Origin: Kosakonia oryziphila
GTDB taxonomy: Bacteria > Pseudomonadota > Gammaproteobacteria > Enterobacterales > Enterobacteriaceae
Length of the DNA: 64,000 nucleotides
Direction of reading: 5' to 3'
Assembly: GCF_900094795.1 (NCBI RefSeq)
Contig: NZ_FMBC01000016.1
Coordinates: 25,226-89,225 of the forward strand
Part shown: positions 9,469 through 17,247 of the stretch, one piece after another
Layout of the letters: each line of letters begins with the position of its first letter
How positions within the stretch are numbered: position 1 is the stretch's first letter
Position numbers and translations under genes: made by a program
Notes under the pieces: generated by a model
Database searches by the model: none
Seen by the model: the letters and a program-made list of their open reading frames with translations, nothing else
What the model was told of the DNA's origin: nothing

Positions 9469-12183
9469 TTACTGCCAGCCATAGCGACGGCTGTAAAAGC
9501 CTTTCATCAACTGGGTCAATGTCATATAACCTGCCAGAATCGCCACCAGCCACGGGAAGTAGCTCAGCGGCAGCGCCTGCAATTGCAGGTAACTCGCCAG
9601 CGGCGAGAACGGCAGCGCAATGCCGACGCAAATCACCATCAGCGTCATGATAATCAGCGGCCATGCGGCACAGCTCTGAATAAACGGCACGCGACGGGTA
9701 CGGATCATATGCACAATCAACGTTTGCGACAGTAAGCCAACCACAAACCAGCCAGACTGGAACAGGGTTTGCGCTTCCGGCACATTGGCTTTGAACACCC
9801 ACCACATTACGCAGAAGGTCACAATGTCAAAGATTGAACTGATCGGCCCGAAGAAGATCATAAAACGCCCGAGATCTGTCGGGTTCCAGCGCTGCGGTTT
9901 AGCAATTTGCTCGTCGTCAACGTTATCAAACGGGATCGCCACCTGCGATACATCGTACAGCAGGTTCTGAATCAGTAAGTGCAATGGCAGCATCGGCAGA
10001 AACGGCAGGAAGGCGCTCGCAACCAGCACGCTGAAGACGTTACCAAAGTTAGAACTAGCCGTCATTTTAATGTACTTCAGCATGTTGGAGAACGTCCGAC
10101 GCCCTTCAATAACCCCTTCTTCCAGCACCATCAGACTCTTTTCCAGCAGAATGATATCGGCAGCTTCGCGGGCGATATCGACCGCGCTATCCACGGAAAT
10201 ACCAATATCCGCCGCGCGCAGCGCCGGGGCATCGTTAATACCATCGCCCATAAAGCCGACCACATGCCCTTCGCGTTTCAGCAAACGAACAATGCGCTCT
10301 TTGTGCAGCGGCGTCAGACGGGCAAACAGCGTGGTATGTTTCGCCATCTGCGCCAGCTCATCATCGCTCAAATGTTCGATTTCGCTGCCGGTGAGCGCGT
10401 CACCCACTTCCAGCCCAACTTCATGGCACACTTTGGTGGCCACGAGCTCGCTGTCACCGGTGAGGATCTTAACAGTGATACCACTGGCTTTTAGCGCTTT
10501 CAGCGCCGGAGCGGTGGTTTCTTTCGGCGGATCGAGGAACGCAATGTAGCCTTCGAGGATCAGATCCGATTCATCCGCACGCTGATAATCTCCCGTGCGC
10601 GCGGGCAGGTATTTGGTCGCGACCGCCACCACGCGCAGCCCCTGGCGGTTCAGGGTGCTGGTGACGCGTTCAATACGCCGCAGCATGGTGTCATCCAGCG
10701 GGAAAATCTCGCCATTAAAACGTACCTGCGAGCACACGTTGAGAATTTCCGTCAACGCGCCTTTACAGATCAGTTGATGCACATCCGCCTGTTGGGCAAC
10801 CACCACCGACATCCGACGGCGTTCAAAATCAAACGGGATCTCATCCACTTTGCGCCAGCCCGAAGAGAGCGTCTGCGCCACTTCCGCATCGACGCCTTCC
10901 AGCACGGCGGTGTCCAGCAGGTTTTTCAGCCCGGTCTGATAGTGACTGTTCAGCCATGCGCTGTGCAGCACCCATTCACTGACTTTGCCGCTGATATCGG
11001 TGTGCGTTTCCAGCACGATCTTATCCTGCGTCAGCGTACCGGTTTTGTCGGTACACAGAATATCCATCGCGCCAAAGTTCTGGATTGCATCCAGATGTTT
11101 AACGATCACTTTCTGTTTCGACAGTTTCACTGCACCGCGTGCCAACGTCGAGGTCACAATCATCGGCAACATTTCCGGCGTCAGGCCAACGGCAACGGAG
11201 AGGGCAAACAGCGCCGCTTCCCACCAGTCACCTTTGGTAAAGCCGTTGATCAACAAGACGATCGGCGTCATCACCAGCATAAAGCGGATTAGCAACATGC
11301 TGACGCGGCTGATCCCTTTCTGAAAGGCGTTCGGTTCGCTTTCTTGTTCGCTGACGCGCCCGGCCAGTTGCCCGAACCAGGTGTTGCCGCCCGTGCCAAC
11401 CACCATTGCCTGCGCGGTTCCGCTCACCACATTAGTGCCCATAAAGCACAGCGTGTCGCACTCAAGCGGGTTTTTCTGCTCCGTCTGGCGGCTGGTTGCC
11501 ACTTTTTCTACCGGCAGGGATTCACCGGTCAGCGACGCCTGGGCAACAAACAGATCCCGCGCCTGCAGGACGCGCAGATCCGCCGGGATCATATCGCCCG
11601 CCGCCAGCTTGACGATATCGCCCGGCACCAGCTGATCAATAGGGATCTCGCACCAGCTATTCTCGCCCTTTTCATTCACCACTCGCAGCACCGTCGCGGT
11701 GTTGCTGACCATCGCTTTCAGCGCATCCGCCGCTTTGGTGGAACGCGCTTCTTGCAGGAAGTTGAGCAGGGTGGAAATCGCCACCATCAGCGCAATCACG
11801 CCAGAGGCGAACAGATCTTCCGAAGCATAGGAGATCACCCCAAGGCAGGTGAGCAGCAGATTGAACGGGTTGCGGTAGCAGCTCCACAGATGTACCCACC
11901 ACGGTGACGGTTTCTGCGCCGGGATCAGGTTTTCACCGTGCGTTTCGCGTGCCTTCGCTACTTCCTGCGCGGTGAGTCCTTCCGGGTGGCTGGTAAAAGT
12001 TTGCCACAGCAGTGTCGGTTCCATCACCGCAATCGACAGGCAGTGTTCGCCCATTGACGCGGGAATATCGTCCTGGCTGATGGTCTGTACGCCGGGCAGC
12101 GGATCGCGCTGTACCAGGCGACGCGGTAAATGGCGGTTCAGGCGAGCAAAGAGCTGCCGGGTGAAATTTTTCAGCATAATCAT
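9469..12183 (-). CDS. mgtA: Magnesium-transporting P-type ATPase
   Basis: A 904-residue type IIIB P-type ATPase that imports Mg2+ across the inner membrane using ATP (E. coli MgtA is 898 aa). The phosphorylation motif CTDKTGTLTQ is near residue 380; also visible are TGES in the actuator domain, KGA in the nucleotide-binding domain, and MGDGINDAPALRAADIGISV in the hinge. About ten membrane segments are visible. Upstream lies a leader with mgtL and a strong hairpin, indicating the usual Mg2+/proline-responsive control of elongation into mgtA, and a candidate PhoP box. Confidence 0.98.
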   Translation of the reverse strand: MIMLKNFTRQLFARLNRHLPRRLVQRDPLPGVQTISQDDIPASMGEHCLSIAVMEPTLLWQTFTSHPEGLTAQEVAKARETHGENLIPAQKPSPWWVHLWSCYRNPFNLLLTCLGVISYASEDLFASGVIALMVAISTLLNFLQEARSTKAADALKAMVSNTATVLRVVNEKGENSWCEIPIDQLVPGDIVKLAAGDMIPADLRVLQARDLFVAQASLTGESLPVEKVATSRQTEQKNPLECDTLCFMGTNVVSGTAQAMVVGTGGNTWFGQLAGRVSEQESEPNAFQKGISRVSMLLIRFMLVMTPIVLLINGFTKGDWWEAALFALSVAVGLTPEMLPMIVTSTLARGAVKLSKQKVIVKHLDAIQNFGAMDILCTDKTGTLTQDKIVLETHTDISGKVSEWVLHSAWLNSHYQTGLKNLLDTAVLEGVDAEVAQTLSSGWRKVDEIPFDFERRRMSVVVAQQADVHQLICKGALTEILNVCSQVRFNGEIFPLDDTMLRRIERVTSTLNRQGLRVVAVATKYLPARTGDYQRADESDLILEGYIAFLDPPKETTAPALKALKASGITVKILTGDSELVATKVCHEVGLEVGDALTGSEIEHLSDDELAQMAKHTTLFARLTPLHKERIVRLLKREGHVVGFMGDGINDAPALRAADIGISVDSAVDIAREAADIILLEKSLMVLEEGVIEGRRTFSNMLKYIKMTASSNFGNVFSVLVASAFLPFLPMLPLHLLIQNLLYDVSQVAIPFDNVDDEQIAKPQRWNPTDLGRFMIFFGPISSIFDIVTFCVMWWVFKANVPEAQTLFQSGWFVVGLLSQTLIVHMIRTRRVPFIQSCAAWPLIIMTLMVICVGIALPFSPLASYLQLQALPLSYFPWLVAILAGYMTLTQLMKGFYSRRYGWQ

Positions 12184-12540
12184 ATCCTTGCCCCCGTATC
12201 ACACGGGTGCCTTCTGCACATCAACTTTCAGACCCGAATCTCGGCGGTAAATCCCTGGCGCTAAGCGAGGAATTGAATACCTTACCGCCTCGATACAGCA
12301 TGAATCATGGGTATAAATTTTTCGCAAGTGACGTGGCAACGCCGCGCCAACGGGCGTTTTTGTTTGGGCAGGGACAAGAACGTCGCTGCCTTACGCATCC
12401 GGTAAGGCAGCAAAAGCAGGCTTACCGGGAAACAGTTCTCCATCGCGGGAGAGGTGTGGGATCGGGATCCATCAGGCCTCCGGTAAGGGTAAGAATGGCA
12501 TTCGTAAAATTACGCTGCGATATCATAGCTCCGCTGAATT
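12184..12540 (-). promoter_or_regulatory. mgtA 5' leader (Mg2+-sensing, mgtL-containing)
   Basis: The long untranslated leader of mgtA. It includes the mgtL peptide (12422-12472) and, directly after it, a hairpin with 9-bp arms CTGCCTTAC / GTAAGGCAG (minus-strand sense, around 12383-12407). In Salmonella and E. coli this leader terminates transcription at high Mg2+ or proline and permits read-through when translation of mgtL stalls. The individual switching stems were not traced base by base. Confidence 0.8.
12422..12472 (-). CDS. mgtL: MgtL leader peptide
   Basis: A 16-codon peptide, MDPDPTPLPRWRTVSR, preceded by a GGAGG ribosome site. The start closely matches E. coli MgtL (MEPDPTPLPRR), including prolines at positions 3, 5, 7 and 9 that make ribosome stalling sensitive to Mg2+ and prolyl-tRNA. 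The C-terminal residues differ. It lies in the mgtA leader, 238 bp upstream of the mgtA start. Confidence 0.9.
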   Translation of the reverse strand: MDPDPTPLPRWRTVSR

Positions 12541-12572
12541 AAACCAAACGTATACGCAACGATATTTAGCCT

Positions 12573-12590
12573 TGCAAAATACATAAACCA
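12573..12590 (-). promoter_or_regulatory. Candidate PhoP box for mgtA
   Basis: On the minus strand TGGTTTA, a 5-bp spacer, then TTTGCA resembles the PhoP direct repeat (T/G)GTTTA-N5-(T/G)GTTTA, with a good first half and a poor second half. Its location upstream of the mgtA leader fits PhoPQ control, but the -10 placement was not resolved. Confidence 0.4.
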
Positions 12591-12674
12591 GACTTTGCTC
12601 ATTGCTGGCGGTTGGAACCTGAACGAAACTCCTCTATTCTGCAATCCGCCTTAATAAGGAACAGGACTGGACGC

Positions 12675-13622
12675 ATGCAAAACCGGCTGACAATCAAAGA
12701 TATTGCGCGTTTAAGCGGGGTGGGGAAATCCACCGTTTCCCGCGTGCTAAATAACGAAAGCGGCGTGAGCCAGCGGACGCGCGAAAAAGTGGAGGCCATC
12801 GTCAATCAACACGGTTTTTCCCCTTCCCGTTCCGCACGCGCCATGCGCGGACAAAGCGACAAAGTAGTGGCAATTATCGTCTCGCGTCTCGATTCCCTGT
12901 CGGAAAACCTGGCGGTACAGACCATGCTTCCCGCCTTCTACAAACAGGGTTACGACCCGATCATGATGGAGAGCCAGTTTTCGCCGGAACTGGTCGGCGA
13001 GCATTTGCAGATGCTGAGTCACCGCAATATCGACGGCGTCGTGCTGTTTGGTTTTACCGGCATTACCGAAGAGCTATTGGCTTCCTGGCAGTCATCGTTG
13101 GTGCTGCTGGCGCGTGACGTGAATGGTTTTTCTTCGGTTTGTTACGACGATGAAGGCGCTATTCAACTATTGATGGAAAAACTCTACGCTCAGGGCCATC
13201 GCCATATCAGCTTTATCGGCGTGCCGCACAGCGATGTCACGACCGGCAAACGCCGCCACGATGCTTATCTGGCATGCTGCCAGCAATACCAGCTTGAACC
13301 GCTCTCCGTGCTGCCAGGCCTTGCCATGAAGCAGGGTTACGACCACGTAGCTGATGTGCTGACACCGCAAACCACCGCGCTATTGTGCGCTACCGATACG
13401 CTGGCGCTGGGCGCCAGCAAATACTTGCAGCAACAGCGCATCGAAAACCTGCAACTTGCCAGTGTGGGTAACACGCCGTTGATGAAATTCCTGCATCCGG
13501 AAATTGTTACCGTCGATCCAGGCTATGCTCAGGCAGGCCGCCAGGCCGCTGCCCAGTTAATCGAACAAGTAAATGACCGTGCTGATTTACGACAGATTGT
13601 GATCCCCGCCAAGCTCGCCTGA
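12675..13622 (+). CDS. treR: Trehalose operon repressor
   Basis: A 315-residue LacI-family repressor, the same length as E. coli TreR. The N-terminal HTH is LTIKDIARLSGVGKSTVSRVLNN, followed by the hinge and a periplasmic-binding-like effector domain. TreR represses treBC and is induced by trehalose-6-phosphate. The frame opens at 12612, but the ATG at 12675 after AAGGAACAGG gives the conserved MQNRLTIKDIARLSGV. It is upstream of and collinear with treBC, with its own promoter in the mgtA-treR intergenic region. Confidence 0.97.
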   Translation: MQNRLTIKDIARLSGVGKSTVSRVLNNESGVSQRTREKVEAIVNQHGFSPSRSARAMRGQSDKVVAIIVSRLDSLSENLAVQTMLPAFYKQGYDPIMMESQFSPELVGEHLQMLSHRNIDGVVLFGFTGITEELLASWQSSLVLLARDVNGFSSVCYDDEGAIQLLMEKLYAQGHRHISFIGVPHSDVTTGKRRHDAYLACCQQYQLEPLSVLPGLAMKQGYDHVADVLTPQTTALLCATDTLALGASKYLQQQRIENLQLASVGNTPLMKFLHPEIVTVDPGYAQAGRQAAAQLIEQVNDRADLRQIVIPAKLA

Positions 13623-13640
13623 TTGTGCCGTACGGTTTAT

Positions 13641-13672
13641 TGTGATCCTCGCCTGATTTCGGGAACGTTCCC
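13641..13672 (+). promoter_or_regulatory. treB control region: TreR-type operator and candidate CRP half-site
   Basis: A perfect 12-bp palindrome GGGAACGTTCCC at 13661-13672 has the form of the tre operator recognised by TreR. Just upstream, TGTGATCCTCGCCTGATT (13641-13658) is a one-good-half CRP-like site. Both precede treB, matching trehalose induction and cAMP-CRP activation known in E. coli. Confidence 0.65.
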
Positions 13673-13747
13673 ATTTTTTATTTTTTTGCTCCTGGTTACG
13701 CTTTGCTCCGGTCATTACGCATCATTTCTCCTTCGAGAGGCACCTTG

Positions 13748-15166
13748 ATGGGCAAAGTAAATCAATCCGATATTGAGAAGTTAATCGCACTGGTGGGCGG
13801 GCGTGAAAACATCGCTACTGTCAGCCACTGTATTACGCGGTTACGCTTCGTGTTGAACAATCCGGCAGCGGCCAATCCGCAAGAAATTGAGCAGTTGCCG
13901 ATGGTTAAAGGCTGTTTCACCAATGCAGGACAGTTTCAGGTGGTGATCGGCACTAACGTTGGCGACTACTATCAGGCGCTGCGCGAAGCCGCTGGCCTGG
14001 CGCATGCTGACAAAGAGCAGGCCAAGCTGGCGGCGCGGCAAAATATGAAATGGCACGAGCGCCTGATCTCTCATTTCGCAGAGATCTTTTTCCCACTGCT
14101 TCCGGCGCTGATCAGCGGAGGCCTGATTCTCGGTTTCCGTAACGTGATCGGCGATGTGCCAATGAGCAATGGCCAGACACTGGCGCAGATGTTCCCGTCG
14201 CTGAAAACGGTCTACGACTTCCTTTGGTTGATTGGTGAGGCGATCTTCTTCTATTTGCCGGTTGGCATCTGCTGGTCAGCAGTGCGCAAAATGGGTGGAA
14301 CGCCGATCCTCGGGATCGTACTGGGCATTACGCTGGTGTCACCGCAGTTGATGAATGCCTATCTACTGGGTTCGCAAACGCCGGAAGTATGGAATTTCGG
14401 CCTGTTTACCATCGCTAAAGTCGGTTATCAGGCGCAGGTTATCCCGGCGCTGCTGGCGGGTCTGATGCTGGGCGTGATTGAAACGCGCCTGAAACGCCTG
14501 GTGCCGGATTACCTCTATCTGGTTGTCGTACCGGTCTGCTCGTTAATACTGGCGGTGTTCCTCGCCCACGCCTTTATTGGCCCGTTCGGCCGCATGATTG
14601 GCGATGGCGTGGCTTATGCGGTTCGTCATCTGATGACCGGCAGTTTTGCCCCAATTGGCGCCGCGCTGTTTGGTTTTCTCTATGCGCCGCTGGTTATCAC
14701 TGGCGTACATCAAACCACGCTGGCGATCGATATGCAGATGATCCAGAGCATGGGCGGCACGCCGGTATGGCCACTGATTGCGCTTTCTAATATCGCTCAG
14801 GGTTCGGCAGTGGTCGGTATCATCATTGCCAGCCGTAAACAAAATGAACGCGAGATCTCCGTGCCTGCCGCCATCTCTGCCTTTTTAGGCGTAACCGAAC
14901 CCGCGATGTACGGCATTAACCTGAAATACCGCTTCCCGATGCTGTGCGCCATGATTGGCTCCGGCTTCGCTGGATTGCTGTGTGGTCTGAACGGCGTAAT
15001 GGCGAATGGTATCGGCGTCGGCGGGTTACCAGGCATTCTCTCCATTCAACCCACCTACTGGCAGGTTTATATGCTGGCGATGGCCATCGCCGTGGTGATC
15101 CCTATTGCCCTCACTTCCTTTGTTTATCAGCGCAAGTTCCGTCAAGGCACTTTGCAGATTGTGTAA
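13748..15166 (+). CDS. treB: Trehalose PTS permease, EIIBC
   Basis: A 472-residue PTS EIIBC for trehalose that imports it as trehalose-6-phosphate, using EIIA-Glc as phosphodonor. The EIIB domain at the N-terminus has the phosphocysteine in VSHCITRLRF (about residue 26-30); the EIIC domain from about residue 100 has many membrane segments and the GVTEPAMYGINLKYRFP substrate motif. The preferred ATG at 13748 starts MGKVNQSDIEKLI. The upstream in-frame extension lacks conservation. treC follows after an intercistronic hairpin. Confidence 0.97.
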   Translation: MGKVNQSDIEKLIALVGGRENIATVSHCITRLRFVLNNPAAANPQEIEQLPMVKGCFTNAGQFQVVIGTNVGDYYQALREAAGLAHADKEQAKLAARQNMKWHERLISHFAEIFFPLLPALISGGLILGFRNVIGDVPMSNGQTLAQMFPSLKTVYDFLWLIGEAIFFYLPVGICWSAVRKMGGTPILGIVLGITLVSPQLMNAYLLGSQTPEVWNFGLFTIAKVGYQAQVIPALLAGLMLGVIETRLKRLVPDYLYLVVVPVCSLILAVFLAHAFIGPFGRMIGDGVAYAVRHLMTGSFAPIGAALFGFLYAPLVITGVHQTTLAIDMQMIQSMGGTPVWPLIALSNIAQGSAVVGIIIASRKQNEREISVPAAISAFLGVTEPAMYGINLKYRFPMLCAMIGSGFAGLLCGLNGVMANGIGVGGLPGILSIQPTYWQVYMLAMAIAVVIPIALTSFVYQRKFRQGTLQIV

Positions 15167-15171
15167 TGTTT

Positions 15172-15198
15172 GGGGCGCGTTTGTGCCCCCTTTTTTTT
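15172..15198 (+). terminator. Hairpin with T-run between treB and treC
   Basis: Stem GGGGCGC / GTGCCCC (7 bp with one G-T pair), loop GTTT, then C and eight T residues, ending 13 bp before treC. It has the form of an intrinsic terminator inside the operon and probably lowers treC expression relative to treB, or allows partial termination. Confidence 0.65.
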
Positions 15199-15211
15199 CG
15201 CAGGAATTGTT

Positions 15212-16867
15212 ATGAATACCCTTCCCCACTGGTGGCAGAACGGCGTCATTTACCAGATTTACCCAAAAAGTTTTCAGGACTCAACCGGCAGCGGTACCGG
15301 AGATTTACGCGGCGTCATCACCCGTCTCGACTATTTGCAAACTCTGGGTGTGGATGCCATCTGGCTGACACCGTTCTACATTTCCCCACAGATCGATAAC
15401 GGTTACGACGTCGCGAATTATACCGCTATTGACCCCGCTTACGGTACGCTGGAAGACTTTGACGAACTGGTAGCACAGGCGCACCAACGCGGGATCCGCC
15501 TGATTCTGGATATGGTGTTCAATCACACCTCAACGCAGCACGCCTGGTTTCAAGCGGCACAGGATCCCGCCAGCCCTTACCGCAGTTTCTATATCTGGCG
15601 CGATGGCGAACCGGACGTACCGCCGAACAACTGGCGTTCCAAATTCGGCGGCAGCGCGTGGCGTTGGCACAGCCAGAGCGGCCAGTACTATTTGCACCTT
15701 TTTGCGCCGGAGCAGGCCGATCTCAACTGGGAAAACCTGGCGGTTCGCGACGCGCTAAAAGAGGTCTGCGCTTTCTGGGCGGATCGCGGCGTTGACGGTT
15801 TACGTCTCGATGTCATCAACTTAATCTCCAAAGAACAGGATTTCCCCGGCGATCACGACGGGGATGGTCGACGCTTTTATACCGATGGCCCGCGAGTGCA
15901 TGAATTTCTGCAGGAGATGAGCCGCGAGGTTTTCCAGCCGCGTGAACTGATGACGGTGGGAGAAATGTCCTCTACTTCGCTGGAGAACTGTAAGCGCTAT
16001 GGCGCGCTGGACGGCAGTGAACTGTCGATGACTTTTAATTTTCACCACCTGAAGGTGGACTACCCCAACGGCGAAAAATGGGTCCTCGCCCGGCCGGATT
16101 ATGCGGCGCTGAAAGCGCTGTTCCTCCACTGGCAGCAGGGGATGCATGACGTCGCATGGAATGCGCTGTTCTGGTGTAATCACGATCAGCCACGCATTGC
16201 ATCACGCTTTGGCGATGAAGGCGTACTGCGCATTCCGGCCGCCAAAATGCTGGCGATGATTTTGCACGGTATGCAGGGCACGCCCTATATCTATCAGGGC
16301 GAAGAGATTGGCATGACTAACCCGCACTTTTCCCATATTACCGATTACCGCGATGTCGAAAGCCTCAATATGTTCGCTGAGCAGCGCGCCACCGGACGCG
16401 ATCCGGAAGAACTGCTGGCGATTCTGGCCAGTAAATCCCGCGACAACAGCCGTACGCCGATGCAGTGGAGCGCCTGTAAAAATGCCGACTTCACCACTGG
16501 CGAGCCGTGGATTGGCCTGTGCGATAACTACCGCGAAATCAACGTTGAGAAGGCCATCAGCGACCCTGACTCGGTGTTTTATACCTACCAGAAGCTCATC
16601 CATCTGCGTAAAACGCTGCCGCTGCTCGCCTGGGGCGATTATCAGGATCTGCTGCCCACACATCCATATCTGTGGTGTTACCGCCGCCAGTGGCAGGGTG
16701 AAACGCTGCTGGTTATTGCAAATCTGAGCAACACATTTCAGCCGTGGCAACCGGAAGAGATGACCGGCGACTGGCAAGTTGTGATCAGCAATTATGCCGA
16801 AACCTCCACAAAACCTGGCGATATGGTGCTTCGGCCGTACGAAGCCGTGTGGTGGCGACAGCCTTAG
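15212..16867 (+). CDS. treC: Trehalose-6-phosphate hydrolase
   Basis: A 551-residue glycoside hydrolase family 13 enzyme, equal in length to E. coli TreC, which splits trehalose-6-phosphate into glucose and glucose-6-phosphate in the cytoplasm. GH13 motifs are in order: DMVFNHTS (region I), GLRLDVINLI with the nucleophile Asp (II), TVGEMSSTS with the acid/base Glu (III), and NHDQPR with the third acidic residue (IV). The ATG at 15212 follows CAGGAATTG. It depends on treB for its substrate. Confidence 0.97.
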   Translation: MNTLPHWWQNGVIYQIYPKSFQDSTGSGTGDLRGVITRLDYLQTLGVDAIWLTPFYISPQIDNGYDVANYTAIDPAYGTLEDFDELVAQAHQRGIRLILDMVFNHTSTQHAWFQAAQDPASPYRSFYIWRDGEPDVPPNNWRSKFGGSAWRWHSQSGQYYLHLFAPEQADLNWENLAVRDALKEVCAFWADRGVDGLRLDVINLISKEQDFPGDHDGDGRRFYTDGPRVHEFLQEMSREVFQPRELMTVGEMSSTSLENCKRYGALDGSELSMTFNFHHLKVDYPNGEKWVLARPDYAALKALFLHWQQGMHDVAWNALFWCNHDQPRIASRFGDEGVLRIPAAKMLAMILHGMQGTPYIYQGEEIGMTNPHFSHITDYRDVESLNMFAEQRATGRDPEELLAILASKSRDNSRTPMQWSACKNADFTTGEPWIGLCDNYREINVEKAISDPDSVFYTYQKLIHLRKTLPLLAWGDYQDLLPTHPYLWCYRRQWQGETLLVIANLSNTFQPWQPEEMTGDWQVVISNYAETSTKPGDMVLRPYEAVWWRQP

Positions 16868-16892
16868 ACTTATCCTGGTAAACACAAACACG

Positions 16893-16918
16893 ACAGCAGG
16901 CATAAGCCTGCTGTTTTT
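16893..16918 (+). terminator. Rho-independent terminator of treBC
   Basis: Stem ACAGCAGGC / GCCTGCTGT, loop ATAA, followed by a short T-run, 25 bp after the treC stop. Confidence 0.85.
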
Positions 16919-17030
16919 GCTGAATTTTTAGTCAAAAGGAGAACGCTAAAATTTACATTGCGCCAGGCTGCCCGTCCTCTGTGCTATCAAATTTTTACTT
17001 TGTCCTGAGTCAATAAAAACGCAAACATGT

Positions 17031-17056
17031 TTGATGCAAATCACTATATATAGAAA
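17031..17056 (+). promoter_or_regulatory. nrdD control sites: FNR box and NrdR-like box
   Basis: TTGATGCAAATCAC (17031-17044) matches 9 of 10 fixed positions of the FNR consensus TTGAT-N4-ATCAA, fitting anaerobic induction of nrdDG. Overlapping it, TCACTATATATAGAAA (17041-17056) fits the NrdR box core ACTATATATAG. NrdR boxes come in pairs; only a weak partner was seen near 17074-17089. The 380 bp between treC and nrdD otherwise hold only the treC terminator. Confidence 0.7.
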
Positions 17057-17247
17057 TTAGAATGCTCTCCAGCCCAACATCTTGTATTTCCCGTCTACTA
17101 TTCAAACAAGCCGTCCCCATGGGAAGCGATACACGCTGTGGATAACACGGGCCAAAACGAGACAAACTGATTGGTTTTAGTAATGAATAGCTAAGCCATC
17201 AGCGCGCCTTTCATTGTGAATAACCTGTTTTTTAAAATGGAGTAATC

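Noticed and set aside
9469..12183. Possible mgtB instead of mgtA
   Set aside because: Gene order (ridA-mgtA-treR) and the MgtL leader identify mgtA; no mgtC is adjacent.
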